Positions 1 through 12,055 of a DNA stretch of 64,000 bases are shown piece after piece. Positions within the stretch are counted from its first letter, which is position 1; every line of letters starts with the position of its first letter. The notes beneath the pieces are model-generated. The model searched no databases, was not told where the DNA came from, and worked only from the letters and a program-made list of their open reading frames with translations. The stretch is taken from NCBI RefSeq assembly GCF_019279795.1, contig NC_056733.1:1111884069-1111948068 (forward strand). Reading direction: 5' to 3'. The DNA is from Protopterus annectens (taxonomy: Eukaryota > Chordata > Ceratodontiformes > Protopteridae). Both the position numbers and the translations under genes were made by a program.

Positions 1-14
1 TATATATATATATA

Positions 15-84
<70 letters not shown>
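1..84. repeat. (TA)n microsatellite
   Basis: Almost pure TA dinucleotide run, with one TCT interruption near base 16. It begins at the window edge, so its true length is unknown. Confidence 0.97.
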
Positions 85-87
<3 letters not shown>

Positions 88-266
88 TACTTTTCTTGAT
101 CCCCACTATAGTACAATCTCCACTCAAAATGACGAATTCACAGCAGTGAATACACACTAGCATTCGCTGTTGTGAATTCCTCATTTTTTTCGCAAAAATG
201 AACTTTTGCACAGTTACTTTCACACATATGTGCATCGATCATATCAGCAATGACACTGTGATGGTA

Positions 267-269
<3 letters not shown>
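85..269. repeat. Short hairpin element between two TA arrays
   Basis: Bases 126-151 and 162-188 are near-perfect inverted copies with a loop of about 10 bases. The wider segment also starts with GTTTAC and ends with GTAAAC, each directly against a TA array. This looks like a small non-autonomous hairpin element inserted in, or bounded by, a TA array. It has no coding capacity, and the superfamily cannot be told from these ends. Confidence 0.5.

Positions 270-308
<39 letters not shown>
270..308. repeat. (TA)n microsatellite
   Basis: Uninterrupted TA run that follows the hairpin element directly. Confidence 0.95.
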
Positions 309-394
309 CAATCAAAAGCCTACAATAGCAAGAGATTTATTTTAACATCTGCTGGGAAAAAACTAGTCCTCAGAGGACTACAAATTAAAAGAAG

Positions 395-1122
395 CCAACT
401 TGGAAAAACATAGACAGGAACCTCCTCACGGAATGGAATGAAACGTTTGCAACTTATAAACAAAGGTTTGGTATCCTGGTCGAGGAAGTCATTGTTCCAC
501 TGTATTTGCCATTCATTATACCTATCATTGAGTACAATGCCTCCTTTGGTATGTATCTAACCAGGCATATCCAGCAACTGGAATGTCCACAGAGGTTCCT
601 CACTAAAAAAATACAGGGCGTAAACAATATGTCCTATGCAGATGGTCTCAAGGCCCTATCCCTGTATTCTGTCACCTATAGGCTGTTGAGGGGAGATCTA
701 TGACTGGCATACAAGGCATTGTCTGACCCCACTTTGATGGACCTCCTTCATATCTGCAAAAACAACCAGCACCAGAATTACCCATTCTAAAGACTTAAAC
801 CTTGCCTGTGATATAAATAGGACATTCTGGAATGACAGGTATATATCCCAGAGACTACCCCTTCTCTAGAACAGGCTCCTAATCCATGTGAAGCAGATGG
901 GGACCAGGAATTTCATCCATGGTTTGGCACCTGTCTCTACTGGACGCAGACAACCTGTAAATGGTTCAGCTCCAACGCCCCTGCTTGTAAATGTTTCATG
1001 TCCCAAGCCCCTACTTACAGTTATCAAGGGTACAAGAAATGTTCAGAGATTTGGGATCTATGGCTAGGCTTAAAAAGGTGCTTGTGGTCATTAGTGCAGT
1101 AAACATCTATGAACCTATGAAT
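395..1122 (+). mobile_element. CR1-family LINE, 5'-truncated 3' fragment
   Basis: The translation around 490-703 gives the end of a CR1-type reverse transcriptase (IIEYNASFGMYLTRHIQQLE), followed by a C-terminal tail broken by stops and frameshifts. The 3' UTR holds a duplicated segment of about 35 bp (950-1015). The copy ends with the 8-bp-periodic CTATGAAC terminus typical of CR1. It lacks endonuclease and most of the RT, so it is a dead 5'-truncated insertion. The same 3' UTR subtype recurs at 33762-34315/40652-40752 and 47870-47962. Confidence 0.85.
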
Positions 1123-1659
1123 CTAAAAGAGACTGGGCTCAACCGAATAAAAATACTGCTCCAACACAACCAAATACAGCATTCAAAGACAAAACAGGAA
1201 GTCACACAACATGAAGAAGCTCATGAGGGGCAGCACAACAAGCAATCTAAATTCCATGGTATCCTGGATAAGATTAATACACATGAGGTCAAAATAAAGG
1301 AAAAGAAAATTCAGAAAATAAAAAGGAACCTAAATGTCAATCAAAACCAAAACACCAAAAAATATAGAAGCCAACCACATCATCATCACTCAACAACTAA
1401 CCCTTTTAGAAGAACAAGAAGAAATACATGGACCCCAATAAATTAACAAAAAAAGACCCTCACATAATCAACAGATTAATGAGGGATGATTGCTTTTCAA
1501 CTATGGATTCATTGCAGACCTTTGAACACACCATACGAAACCAGATTTTTCAGACATACCTGAAAGCACAAAGACTGCATCCACATCTACTCATCAACTC
1601 CGCCTCAACAACAGCACCAACAACCTCCAAATAAGAGAAACAAATACAATGGTTAACCC

Positions 1660-1745
1660 AGCACAAACAGGAAGGACATCCCTGAGAACCACCAACAGGA
1701 AGGACATCCCTGAGAACCACCAACAGGAAGTACATCCCAGAGAAC
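1660..1745 (+). repeat. 28-bp tandem repeat, about 3 copies
   Basis: Unit containing AACAGGAAGGACATCCCTGA, repeated three times with a last degenerate copy. It lies in the region before the recognisable PLE coding blocks. Confidence 0.75.
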
Positions 1746-2359
1746 CCCTCAACTACACCACGTGGAAGGAAATCCCAGAGAATCCCCCAAATACACCACG
1801 CAAAGGACCATTGCATCTCCATGATAAACAGATCACCACAAGTAAACACTCACCAGAGAGACAAAACATGGTAAGGTAAGAGAGACTTCAAACACCTCTG
1901 GCAACCCCCAACAGACACATCCAACAGGCAGGGTCAGAGAAACTTGAGAAGGCAACTGCAGTTAAACAAAATTTGTAACCACTGCACCAAACCTCTCAAT
2001 GAAGCACAACAAGAAGTACTAAAAAGGGCCTAACCTTTGCATCGCAACAAAGAAGCAACCTAGTCTGCATCATCATCATCATCATCAAATTATTCATCCA
2101 AAAACTAAACCAGAAAGTGTTCTTCCATGACAAAGCAAAGTCTGACAGTAATCAGAAAATATGGCCCCCTAAAGAAAATGGAAGAAACCCAGCAACTTCT
2201 TTCCCCCACTCCCTACCATTAGCACTTTTGAAAATAGATGTGAAGATGACATCTGCAGAATCTCCCAAAAACCACTGAGAAAGAAGTATTACAACCTAAA
2301 CCACAACAAACACATGGCCCTCGAGACGTTAAGCAAAGACAAAACAGAATTCTGAAAGC

Positions 2360-3640
2360 TGAAAAAAGGGGTTGTATACTGGTCATGTATGCAACCACCT
2401 ATAGTAGAATGATCTTGGAAATGCTCAACAACCCAGCCTCCTATGACCAAAGCAACAGTGGTAGGATAAAGACAGCCTGTCAAGAAATCATCATCAGAAT
2501 AATCAACCTCAACAAAGATGGACTCATCAGCAACAACCTTCTGGAATTCCTTACAGTAAACCACCCTAGCCTGCCCAGTTTTTTTTTGTAGTCTCCAAAC
2601 CACATAAAAATATAACCAAACCCTCATAAAGACTGGTCACTGAAAGCAGAGGATCCATAACTGAGCCAATCTCCATTCACCTAGAAGTGAAAATTAAGCC
2701 ATTAGAGGAGAAGAAAAAAATACTTATTCTCAACACCATTGAGTTCCTCAGAAAAATAAAAAATATCATGGTCAAGAAGGATTCCTGGCTGGTCATAATA
2801 GATGTGGAAGCTCTGTAGACAGTCCTACCTCATAATTACTGTATTAAGGCGGTCATCAAAGCATACCAAAAGGAAATGGGAAGTCCTACCATAAGAAAGA
2901 GAAGCCATCAGCTGTCTACTGAGGTTACTACTCAAAAACTTCTTCCATTTCGAGGATTACTACCTCCGGCAGACCACAGGCAAAGCCATGGGGGATGGGC
3001 ACCATAAAGAGCTCTCAGCAAATGGAAGAAGTTATCTACAACTCTCCTTCTTACACATATGTGGCATGTTAAGTCAGGCTTATTGATGATATCTTAATCA
3101 TCTAGAACAACGACCTCAAACAGCTTGAACAATTTTTTGATCACATCAACAACTCAACCAATTTTCTCAGATTCACAGCCATGTATAGCATCACACTCAC
3201 TTTTTCTGTCTAATACCCAGAACTTAAAAAAGCCATCACTGACAACTGGTGCACCATTAGCACAAACAATACCATCACTGAGATACTGCCTCCACAACCA
3301 GACTTTACAATCAGGAAGCACAGAAGCATTCGCAACTTCCCACCCATACAACCCACTAAACTCCATCAACCAGCAGGTACCTACCTATGTGACCCCCCCA
3401 ACTGCAACTACTTTAGGCAGACAATTAGCAAATTCAGTTTCTACTGCTCCAACAATAAGAAAAGATTTACTAGCAAATGTTATGGGAACTGTAACACAGA
3501 TACCATCATCTACAGAGCTCAATGCCACAAATGTCTGGTATTTTAAATTGGTAAAACCATCAACAAGCTTAAGACCAGAATCACACACAATTATACAGAC
3601 ATTAGGCCGAACAGGTCAATGAAACCTCTACCAAAACATT
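2360..3640 (+). pseudogene. PLE polyprotein remnant: reverse transcriptase plus GIY-YIG endonuclease
   Basis: In intact PLEs this single protein primes reverse transcription at nicks made by its GIY-YIG nuclease. Visible here are the N-side block ending in LTVNHPSLPSFF (2545-2588), RT block DV.AL*TVLPHNY (2800-2840), block FHFEDYYLRQTTGKAMG (2945-2992), block LIDDILII (3079-3102) and a C-terminal block with NCNTDTIIYRAQCHKC followed by IGKT (3490-3560). The blocks lie in different frames and the spacing between RT and nuclease is short, so internal deletions are likely. The call rests on motif order from family knowledge, not on an alignment. Confidence 0.65.
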
Positions 3641-3800
3641 CAAATGAGAGACCTGGACACAATATATACAGTACCTGCTTCATCAGATAAAGCTGATTAT
3701 GGTCAACTAGACAGAAACAAAAATGATAGACTGGAGAAAAAAGAGCTAGAGTGGTAGATTCCTCTACAAGCAGACAAACCAGTAGGACTCAGCACTAAAT

Positions 3801-5061
3801 TCTGAATCAACTGCATCCTTAACCTCAGAAAGCTAGACCTCCATATGTACTACTGAACATCCTGACGTGCTGCTGGACTTTACAAGAACACAAACTGCGT
3901 CTTTTCATTACTGTTGTCATATTAAGCATAAGTGTATGGTTTACCTACACAGGGCCATCTGAGAAGCACTCCTGTAATACCCACAATAGACACTGTAAAG
4001 GCTCAGAAATTCCATCTCTGGGCAATGTAATCTTCTGTCAGTGTTCTGGCAACAATTAAGTTTGGTTTATTCCACTTTAAGACCCCATTGGGTCTCCTGG
4101 ACAATTCAGTTAACTGATCTAATAGGCATTCATATTTTGTCTCTGACAGCTAAAAGAATGTTTCGCATATCCTTTTGATTCTGGATACTGTGATTTTAAT
4201 TAAAAGCTCACAAAACAATCCATTCCAGGTCCATTGGTGGACTCTTTAGAGGCAGATCTGATGCAGTCGTTAGCAAAAGTGCATTAGAAACACCCACCAT
4301 GTTAACTGGTATTATTGGCAAAAATATTTTCTTTGTGCTAAAAATTTTTTTGTCTTGAGGGCTATCTTTTTTTAGAATAGAGAGACCTGATTATAATGAA
4401 ACCTGAGCTTAAAGGGTTAAAAAGAAACATTCTTTGTAAGAGGTGGACCTCAAGGTGAAGCTCTGAACATACCCCTGACACTCCGTCTCCCTGCCCCCAG
4501 AGAAAACATGTCCAGGAGTGGGCTGAACCAGAGGGATACCTGATTTGCAAGGGAAATATAAAATTCTGTAAAACGCAGTAATCAAATCAAACTAACACAC
4601 TGCTCATGCGCCTCAACACCAATAAAGAACTCGATATGAAGAAACAGCCTCCTGATATTTTTTATTCTATTGCTTTTAACTTCTTCAGTCTCCTACAGAG
4701 TGCAGGTGCAACTAGACCAGAGACTCTTCCCACAAGGGACAAACTATGTTGGACAACTCGAAGGCCCTATGTATTTGATGGCATGGCACTAATTGCATCT
4801 CCAGTTGAGATCTCTACTGTGAAGCTTAGACCACTGGGTATAATCAACGAGTAGAAACTCACTTAGAAGGGATCCAGACCATTGACTGTTTGAGGGATTA
4901 TAAAAGACTTTTCATCTTGATAATGTCATGAAAATGTCAGCTTAATATGACTCCCCTACCTTCATTTAATATACTTAATGGATTTTTTCATACCAAAGTA
5001 TTTTATTAAAATACTGCAGTAGAAACAACACAACTTTACACTGAGTGGCAACTTTTGGAGA
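3801..5061. other. No gene recognised
   Basis: AT-rich sequence with only short open frames. An open stretch at 4606-4854 (82 codons) matches no family I know and has no clear splice signals. No repeat ends are recognised. Confidence 0.5.
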
Positions 5062-5130
5062 CTAGAAAATGTGAAGGAGGCTAAAACATGTAAAGAAGAT
5101 TAGAACATGTGAAGCAGGCTAGAACATGCG
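5062..5130 (+). repeat. 19-bp tandem repeat, about 3.5 copies
   Basis: Unit resembling GAAGSAGGCTAGAACATGT, repeated with a few substitutions immediately before the SINE target duplication. Confidence 0.75.
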
Positions 5131-5146
5131 AGGTACTAAAATCCAT

Positions 5147-5492
5147 CCATCCTCAACCCCTTTTTCCCATTTTGCGCATGGGGTTGGAGTGTCACTTCAG
5201 TAGTGACAATCATCTTGAGCCAAGGTTTTCTGCAACGGGTGGCTAGCTCTGTCACGATAGTTCATCTGTACCACTCACTCACACCTATGGCCAGTTTAGC
5301 ATGTACAATCCACCTACTGCATGTCTTTGGGATGTGGGAGGAAAACAAAGCACCCGGAGGAAACTCACTCAACTGCAGGAATGACATGCAGACTCCTCAC
5401 AGAAGGCACCCCAGCTGAGAATCGAACTGGGGAACTTCTTGCTGTGAGGCGACAATGCTAACTTCTGCACGACCATGGCCACCGAAGGGTGC
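5147..5492 (-). mobile_element. tRNA-derived SINE, full length, with 15-bp target duplications
   Basis: Read on the minus strand the element starts at 5492 with a tRNA-like head: a box A-like GCAGAAGTTAGC, then box B-like AGTTCGATTCTC. The body contains GGAGTCTGCATGTCATTCC and CATCCCAAAGACATGCAG. The tail ends AAATGGGAAAAAGGGGTTGA. The direct repeats GGTACTAAAATCCAT (5132-5146) and GGTACTAAAATGCAT (5493-5507) flank it with one mismatch and fix both ends. RNA polymerase III would transcribe such an element and a LINE would mobilise it. Both head and tail resemble the ends of the RTE copy at 18512-22016. Confidence 0.85.
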
Positions 5493-5507
5493 GGTACTAA
5501 AATGCAT

Positions 5508-6704
5508 TTCCAAAATTCTAGTCTGTAAGTTGTTATTGCCAATAAAACAGTATGATGCAATGTCATGGATGGTTACTAGACAGAGAATAATGAACTGCAT
5601 GCTAAACATACTTGGAAATTGTGCACACGCTATGGTGTGCCATATAAACTAATCACTGAAGTTAAAGTTCATGCCGTTTACACAGTCACAAGCACTGAAA
5701 GCTCAATATAAGATCCTAATTTAGATATGACTCTGTGTTTTAGTATAATTGCTGGAAAAGGAATTTCTTGTCAAATCAAGTGCATGTCATTTTTTAAATC
5801 TATGTTGATGGATGTGAGCTATGGATCAATGAGATTTGCTACGGCTTACAGAAGAAAGTGCATTTTCTACAGTGAGTGAGTGTGTGTCATTTTCCACAGG
5901 GGTGGCAGCTCGAAATGTGGAAAGATGTTACCACTTCATGCATGGAGCAGAGTGAATCATGTTTTTATACCATTGTTATAGCTAACAAATTATAATGACT
6001 GATTATAATGTGGCCCACCTATTCTGGAAAACAGTGTCACAGTTACCAATAGACTAACAGAAAGAACAGTATCCATAATGAGATTGTATATTTGCCTCCA
6101 AGTGTTCCCTGCTGAGTAACTGAATTACGGGACAATAAAGGATGTGCATAAAATTCCTTAATGGCTATACCCTATGTTTTATTTCATGCCAGTCAACTTT
6201 TTATATTTATTTATTTTGTTTGTATTTATTTACTTAGTTTTAGAGAAACACTCAAATTCATATCAGTCCACTGAAAACCAATTAATTCAAAAGTGAACAA
6301 ATAAAAGTAAGTTGATTGACTTGAGGTTCAGGGTATTTTTTTATACTGTTGAGAGGTAAACCACAAATGTCACATGTGCCTACGGCTTTACTTCCTTGCA
6401 GTCATGTTTGAGATCCTTCCACAGCCTCTGTGCATGGAGCTTTGCTCCCACTGCCCCCAGACCTAATGTAATCAACTCCAAGGTCACTACACCTCTGGTT
6501 AAAAGCAAATCCTGATTGTAATAACTGCTTTCATTGAATGCATATTTCTGCCAAAGGTGTATTATCCAGCATCTGGCAGCACTATCCATGCGATGGAGCA
6601 CTTGTATAGTTCCCTGGCTGAAGTGGGCATGACAACGGCGAACAGTGGAAGCAAATCACCTGCAGAAATAAACCGCTGCAAGTCTGAGGTCAAAGGCCAA
6701 GAAT
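5508..6704. other. No gene recognised
   Basis: AT-rich unique-looking sequence. Short open frames only. The stretch 6360-6640 is richer in GC but shows no recognised motif. Confidence 0.5.
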
Positions 6705-8302
6705 ACAGCTTCCATGCGACCCGATAATTTCCCTGGCTGTATTCTACATGAATTACAAAGTGAACTGGCACCACACCTGAGTACCCTGTTCAATCACAGC
6801 CTCATTTCAGGCTTTGTTCCTAACTTCCTACCAAATGATGCACTGTTACGGTCATCCTATTCCACAAAGGGGGAGCAACTACAGTCCCTGGGAACTACCA
6901 CCCCATTAGTCTGACGGGTATGATATGTAAGGCAATGGAGCGCATCATCATGGACCTTATAAATAAAGACATAGGGAATCTCCAAACTCGCAGTTTGGGT
7001 TTGTGAAAGGTAGCTCATATCTGCTCAACCTGATAGACTTCTTCGAGTCTGTCACCAGCGCAGTGGATGAGGGCAAGGTAGCTCACACAGCCTACCTAGA
7101 TCTTGCCAAGGCCTTCAACACCATCCCTCACTCAGGAATCATAGATAGACTCACTAAACTAGGCATAAACCCCTATGTAATAAGATGGGTTGCCAACTGG
7201 TTCACTGATAGAACGCACACTGTGAAAGTAGCGGACTCCAAATCTGACTACCGACCATTTACAAGTGGTGTCCCACGGGGATCGGTCCTAGGTCCTCTCC
7301 TGTTTGGCATCTACTTCTCTGAAGTTCAAGTCAACACAAAGGGATTTTGGCTGACCAAGTTCGCAAATGATTGCAAACTGGGAGCCATTATTGATTCTCC
7401 AACTGATACAGACCTTCTACAAAATCACTGACACCAATGACTGGTGCCAGAACCATGGCCTTATGCTCAATGTCAAAAAGTGCATTGTCATTCCCTTTGG
7501 GAAAAATTCGGTGCTCATGAACTACCACATAGGCGGTAGTCCACTAAACACTGAAGGTGTGATAAAAGACCTGGGGACACAGGTTGACAGCAACCTCCCC
7601 TTTGATAACCATATTGCCACTGTAGTCAGAAAGTCCTTCTATGTGGCACATCTCATTACAAAAGGTTTCTCATCCAAGAAGAAAGAGGTCATAATCCCTT
7701 TCTACTTACCCCTCATTAGTCCTGTTATAGAATACAATGCCTCATTTGGTATGTACCTCACTAGACACCTACAACAACTGGAAAGGCTACAAAAATACTT
7801 CACTAAGAGGGTCTTAGGCCTTAGACACATGCCTATATGGACAGACTCATAAAACTCCAGCTATAATCTGTCTTTTATTGCCTACTTAGAGACAATCTCT
7901 GCTTGACCAACAAAGCCATGTCTGACCCAGAGCTGCTAGATATGCTACACCTAAAGAAATCCCAATCCCTCCATGCCACACGCTCCAGGGACATTAACCT
8001 CATTACCACAATAAACAGAACATGCTGGGGGGACAGGTTCCTAATCCAGAGACTTCCCATACTCTGAAACAAACTTCCCATTCACGTCAAGCAGAGCACT
8101 TCACTGGCCCTCTTTAAGAGAAATCTTGACGAGTGGGTGGACAATAGGAAGTTCAACCCTGGGATCACTTCAGTGGCCTTGCTTGACAGGGGCACTGGGA
8201 ACTAACTTTGGGCAGCATGATACCAGGAAATCTTCTTGGTCTAGGCTTATATAGGTTCCAGGGCCATTAGCCTAGTACACACCTATGAACCTATGAAATG
8301 TG
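6705..8302 (+). mobile_element. CR1-family LINE, 5'-truncated copy (RT to 3' end)
   Basis: Starts inside the RT domain with a decayed CILHELQSELAPHLSTLFNH block and runs to the CR1 terminus CCTATGAACCTATGAA at 8285-8300. The subfamily matches the copies at 42838-47165 and 22265-22826. The 5' truncation is the usual outcome of LINE insertion. Confidence 0.9.
6715..8204 (+). pseudogene. CR1 reverse transcriptase, broken
   Basis: Carries the RT blocks AYLDLAKAFNTIPHSGIID (7090-7150) and GVPRGSVLGPLLFGIYF (7268-7318), a catalytic-site segment TKFANDCKL (7354-7380), and the C-terminal block with IEYNASFGMYLTRHLQQLER (7726-7786). The CR1 catalytic motif is normally FADD; here the first Asp of the pair is Asn, so the enzyme could not work. 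At least three frameshifts or stops split the frame (near 6912, 7430 and 7850). Transcribed alone it would give no full protein. Confidence 0.88.
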
Positions 8303-8497
8303 TAAGATAAGAAATGTACAGCCTTTATTCATTAAAATGAATACAAATTCAGAATATGTTTTTAAAGTTTTGCCCCAAAATTTTAACTTAACCTTATTTT
8401 CAAATTATGCACATTTGTCTGTAGGTGTTGTTAGTGCTAAGAGGGTATGACAGTTGCACACATTTTGCAGTTAAGAGAAAGACAAATTACAATGACT

Positions 8498-8600
8498 ATT
8501 TATTTATTACTTATTTATTAGCATTTGTTTACCGGGGTAGTCCACTGGGACATAATGAGCCCATTTTCAGTGGAGGCCATGGGAGAAAAGTTCCATTAAT
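8498..8600 (-). mobile_element. 3' end of the TAAA-tailed LINE family
   Basis: On the minus strand it reads through ACTTTTCTCCCATGGCCTCC and CTGAAAATGGGCTCATTATG to a CCGGTAAACAAATG terminus with an AATAAATA-type tail (8498-8515). This is the 3' end of the element at 12056-13543. Sequence up to about 8770 may be more of the same 3' UTR. Confidence 0.7.
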
Positions 8601-8770
8601 AGAAAGTACATAAGGTATATACATGGCGTAAATACAATGCAATGGGTACAATTCAAGAGTATATATAGCAAAGGTAACAAATGATTATCAGAAGATATGA
8701 AGGGGTAACCACAAGCAGACAGCAAATAAGCCATGAAGGTTTTACTTATGCTGCATTTAACTTGCATTTA

Positions 8771-10283
8771 TATTTGAGGAACTGAAGTGTATCAGATTCC
8801 TTACTCTCTTCCTCTTTACATTTGAATTGTAATGGTACTTTTGTCATAACAAAGGTAGAAATGCATGAGTAGGAATGCTGGACAAATCTGCAATGACAGC
8901 TCACAGGGAACCTCTATGAGTACCATCTTACTTCATGCCATATACATGTTCTGCCTTAAACATGCCAATCCTGACAATGGCACAGAATAAAAGGGGATCT
9001 AAAATAGTGACTACAATTTATTGAGTTGGATTAAGTCACTTTTTTCATAGCTATAAGGGGTGTGTGTGCTATACAAGACAGTATAACTTGCTGTTAACTT
9101 CTAACTCAGACTCACAACCCAGATACACTTACTTGAATATGGAAGCATTAAAATTACAAAAGAAAACCCACAAGAAAATGCTGGGGTGTTGTGGGTAACA
9201 TGCCTTTCCATTGTGTGGAAAACTAAGACAATACCTCCGGTGGGGCAAGATAGGTTGATGCACCCATTTTTGATAGGGGGAAAAAGTTGTGTCCCAATAA
9301 CAGAGGAGTAGAGTGATCCCACTCTGTAAAGTGTATGTTAGGGTGATGGAAAGGCTGCTTCATTCAATAACTGAGGATCTGAATCAGGAGGAGTCATTTG
9401 GATTCCATCCTGGCCATGGAGTAGTGAATCAACTCTTTGTCAAGTGATCTCTGTTGGTATAGATGGATAAGGCACTGGTTATTGGCATATATGACCTGAG
9501 TTTCATTAGTGCTTGGGTTGTCTGTTGAAGCTGGCATGCAGAGTGTTGGTATACCCATATTGGGAGGGTGGGAGGTGGATTGGAGACATTCAATGCCACA
9601 GTCGATGTGAGGAGGGTAGTACTGAATGGGATGGTCAATTGACAGGCATTTAGCCATGAAGCTGTTCTAGTGGCAGTAAGCAGTCATGTAGGGACACACT
9701 TTAGGTGTTGTGGTGATGCAGGTCACTCATCCCCACTCACAAGCAGGAATGCATTCAGTATGTGCTGGAATGTCAGGAAGGACACATGCAATAACCCTTG
9801 TGGTTGCCTAGAATGTAGCCCCTCCAATCAGCTTTCACCCCTTTACTGGCAATACCGAGCATAAGAAACTGAACAGACAGGGTCCCATTGATGAAGGCTT
9901 GATGTTCAGTCAACATGAGGCAAAAAGCTCCTTGGATATCTAATCGACTGGTCATGGGAGTTCACCAGTGCTGTCTAGGTGTGTTTTGTGTCCCAGCAGT
10001 AGACATATGACCATGTACCGCAGAATATCTTGCGGCAGTACTACAACAGTATTGGGTACAAGGGCCACATCTGCATATAACTGTTTTAAGTAATGAAGGT
10101 AGTGTTCATATTTTTTATCATTAAGCTAAAAACATTAGACTTGTTCATAGCTAGATGTCACTTTTGTTAATATAAAGTCATGTATTTTCAGTTAGACATT
10201 ATGGGTGTTGGCAGAACACACATTCGACCAACCCATTTTCATCAAACTGCATTTCCACATTTTGATTGTAAACCTACATACAC

Positions 10284-10284
<1 letters not shown>
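8771..10284. other. No gene recognised
   Basis: Mixed sequence. The block 9330-10090 has open minus-strand stretches (for example 9394-9657, 87 codons) that read like decayed coding sequence, but I could not assign them to a family. Confidence 0.4.
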
Positions 10285-10665
<381 letters not shown>

Positions 10666-10667
<2 letters not shown>

Positions 10668-10868
10668 ATGTCTTTCAGCTTTTCCCGCTTAGGGGTCGCC
10701 ACAGCAGAACTCCAGTCCGCTAATGATTGGCAGTGAATTTTTATGGTACCGAGTTGCCAGCCCGATGCTCAACCTTCAAAGAAGGCACACACATTCACGC
10801 ACACACCTACCTGCATGTCTTTACACGTCAGTTGACCATGGGGAGGACATGCAGACTCCACAGAGAAG

Positions 10869-10872
<4 letters not shown>
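10666..10872 (-). mobile_element. tRNA-derived SINE, head missing, bounded by TA arrays
   Basis: Same family as 52711-52980. The minus-strand read contains GGAGTCTGCATGTCCTCCCC and the 3' tail TGTGGCGACCCCTAAGCGGG followed by AAAAGCTGAAAG. The tRNA head is lost at 10873, where a TA array begins, and the tail also abuts a TA array. Either the SINE inserted into TA repeats, or array expansion or recombination removed its head. Confidence 0.75.

Positions 10873-10932
<60 letters not shown>
10873..10932. repeat. (TA)n microsatellite
   Basis: Pure TA run of about 60 bases following the truncated SINE. Confidence 0.97.
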
Positions 10933-10935
<3 letters not shown>

Positions 10936-11037
10936 TAGATAATTAATACAAACTATTGAGATAAACATAGATGTAGCAACATAAATTTCAAAAATAAAAC
11001 AGAAGTCATCAGGAACAATTTAATATAACAGCCTATA

Positions 11038-11216
<179 letters not shown>

Positions 11217-11511
11217 GAAAACTCCATCATTTCTAAAATATTTATATCTATATTAATCAAAAAGTTGGTCTTTTAGTTCTGGTTTAAAGCTTGATAGTGT
11301 TTTTTTTTTTTTGCTCATTCCTGGCATTAAGGAATTCCATTTTGCTGGTGCTGTTTTTGAGCATGATCTTTCTCCTACTGCTGGGGCAAGGGAGAATCAG
11401 TGTTTATTGACTGGTTAGTCATAATATCATACAAAGATGTTTTTCGTGTGCTAAAGCAGAACAATGGGTGAGATGCAATAACTTGAATATAAGAGCTTTT
11501 GATAATAAAGC

Positions 11512-12053
11512 AGCCATAGCAGAGACTGGTAGACAATGTGCCCACGGCATAGGTAGACAGAAGCCATAGCAGAGACTGGTAGACAATGTGCCCATGGCAT
11601 AGGTAGACAGAAGCCATAGCAGAGACTGGCAGACAATGTGCCCATGGCATAGGTGGACAGAAGCCATAGCAGAGACTGGTAGACAATGTGCCCATGGCAT
11701 AGGTAGACAGAAGCCATAGCAGAGATTGGTAGACAATGTGCCCAGGGCATAGGTAGACAGAAGCCATAGCAGAGACTGGTAGACAATGTGCCCATGGCAT
11801 AGGTAGACAGAAGCCATAGCAGAGACTGGTAGACAATGTGCCCAGGGCATAGGTAGACAGAAGCCATAGCAGAGACTGGTAGACAATGTGCCCATGGCAT
11901 AGGTAGACAGAAGCCATAGCAGAGACTGGTAAACAATGTGCCCACAGTATAGGTAGACTGAATAGACAAAAGCCATGGCAGAGACTGGTAGACAATGTGC
12001 CAACAGCATAGGTAGACAGAAGCCATAGCAGAGACTGGTAGACAATGTGCCCA
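11512..12053 (-). repeat. 50-bp minisatellite, about 11 copies
   Basis: Unit containing GCCATAGCAGAGACTGG and AGACAATGTGCCCATGGC, repeated every 50 bases from 11513. One unit near 11950 is longer by several bases. Copies differ by one or two substitutions (for example CCATGG versus CCAGGG). The minus strand of the unit lacks stops in all three frames and 50 is not a multiple of three, so three long overlapping frames of 206-221 codons run across it. These are a product of the repeat, not evidence of a gene. The array ends where the LINE fragment at 12056 starts. Confidence 0.95.
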
Positions 12054-12055
12054 GA

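Larger units (their letters stand above)
1123..3800 (+). mobile_element. Penelope-like element (PLE), degenerate
   Basis: Remnant of a Penelope-like retroelement. Three decayed blocks appear in PLE order. Around 2380-2560 is the conserved region before the RT core. At 2780-2990 are RT motifs resembling the PLE patterns DV.ALYT.IPH (at 2796, with a stop in the motif) and YLRQTTGKAMG (at 2955). At 3070-3200 is the ID-D motif followed by an E.FF..IN...FLRFT segment. The end (3330-3640) resembles the GIY-YIG endonuclease linker and core (IIYRAQCHKC, then IGKTINKLKTRI). Stops and frameshifts are everywhere. The 5' boundary is placed where the CR1 tail ends; the 3' boundary is approximate. Confidence 0.7.

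Noticed and set aside
3125-3622. 165-codon open frame
   Set aside because: The PLE nuclease region is read in a different frame here; this frame is its shadow.
4606-4854. Possible host exon (82 codons)
   Set aside because: No recognisable domain, no convincing splice sites and no adjoining exons.
9394-10090. Minus-strand remnant of a DIRS-like or other polyprotein
   Set aside because: Some phrases look like decayed coding sequence, but no diagnostic motif could be placed.
11512-12053. CRISPR-like regular repeats
   Set aside because: The units are contiguous with no unique spacers, in a vertebrate-like genome; it is a minisatellite.
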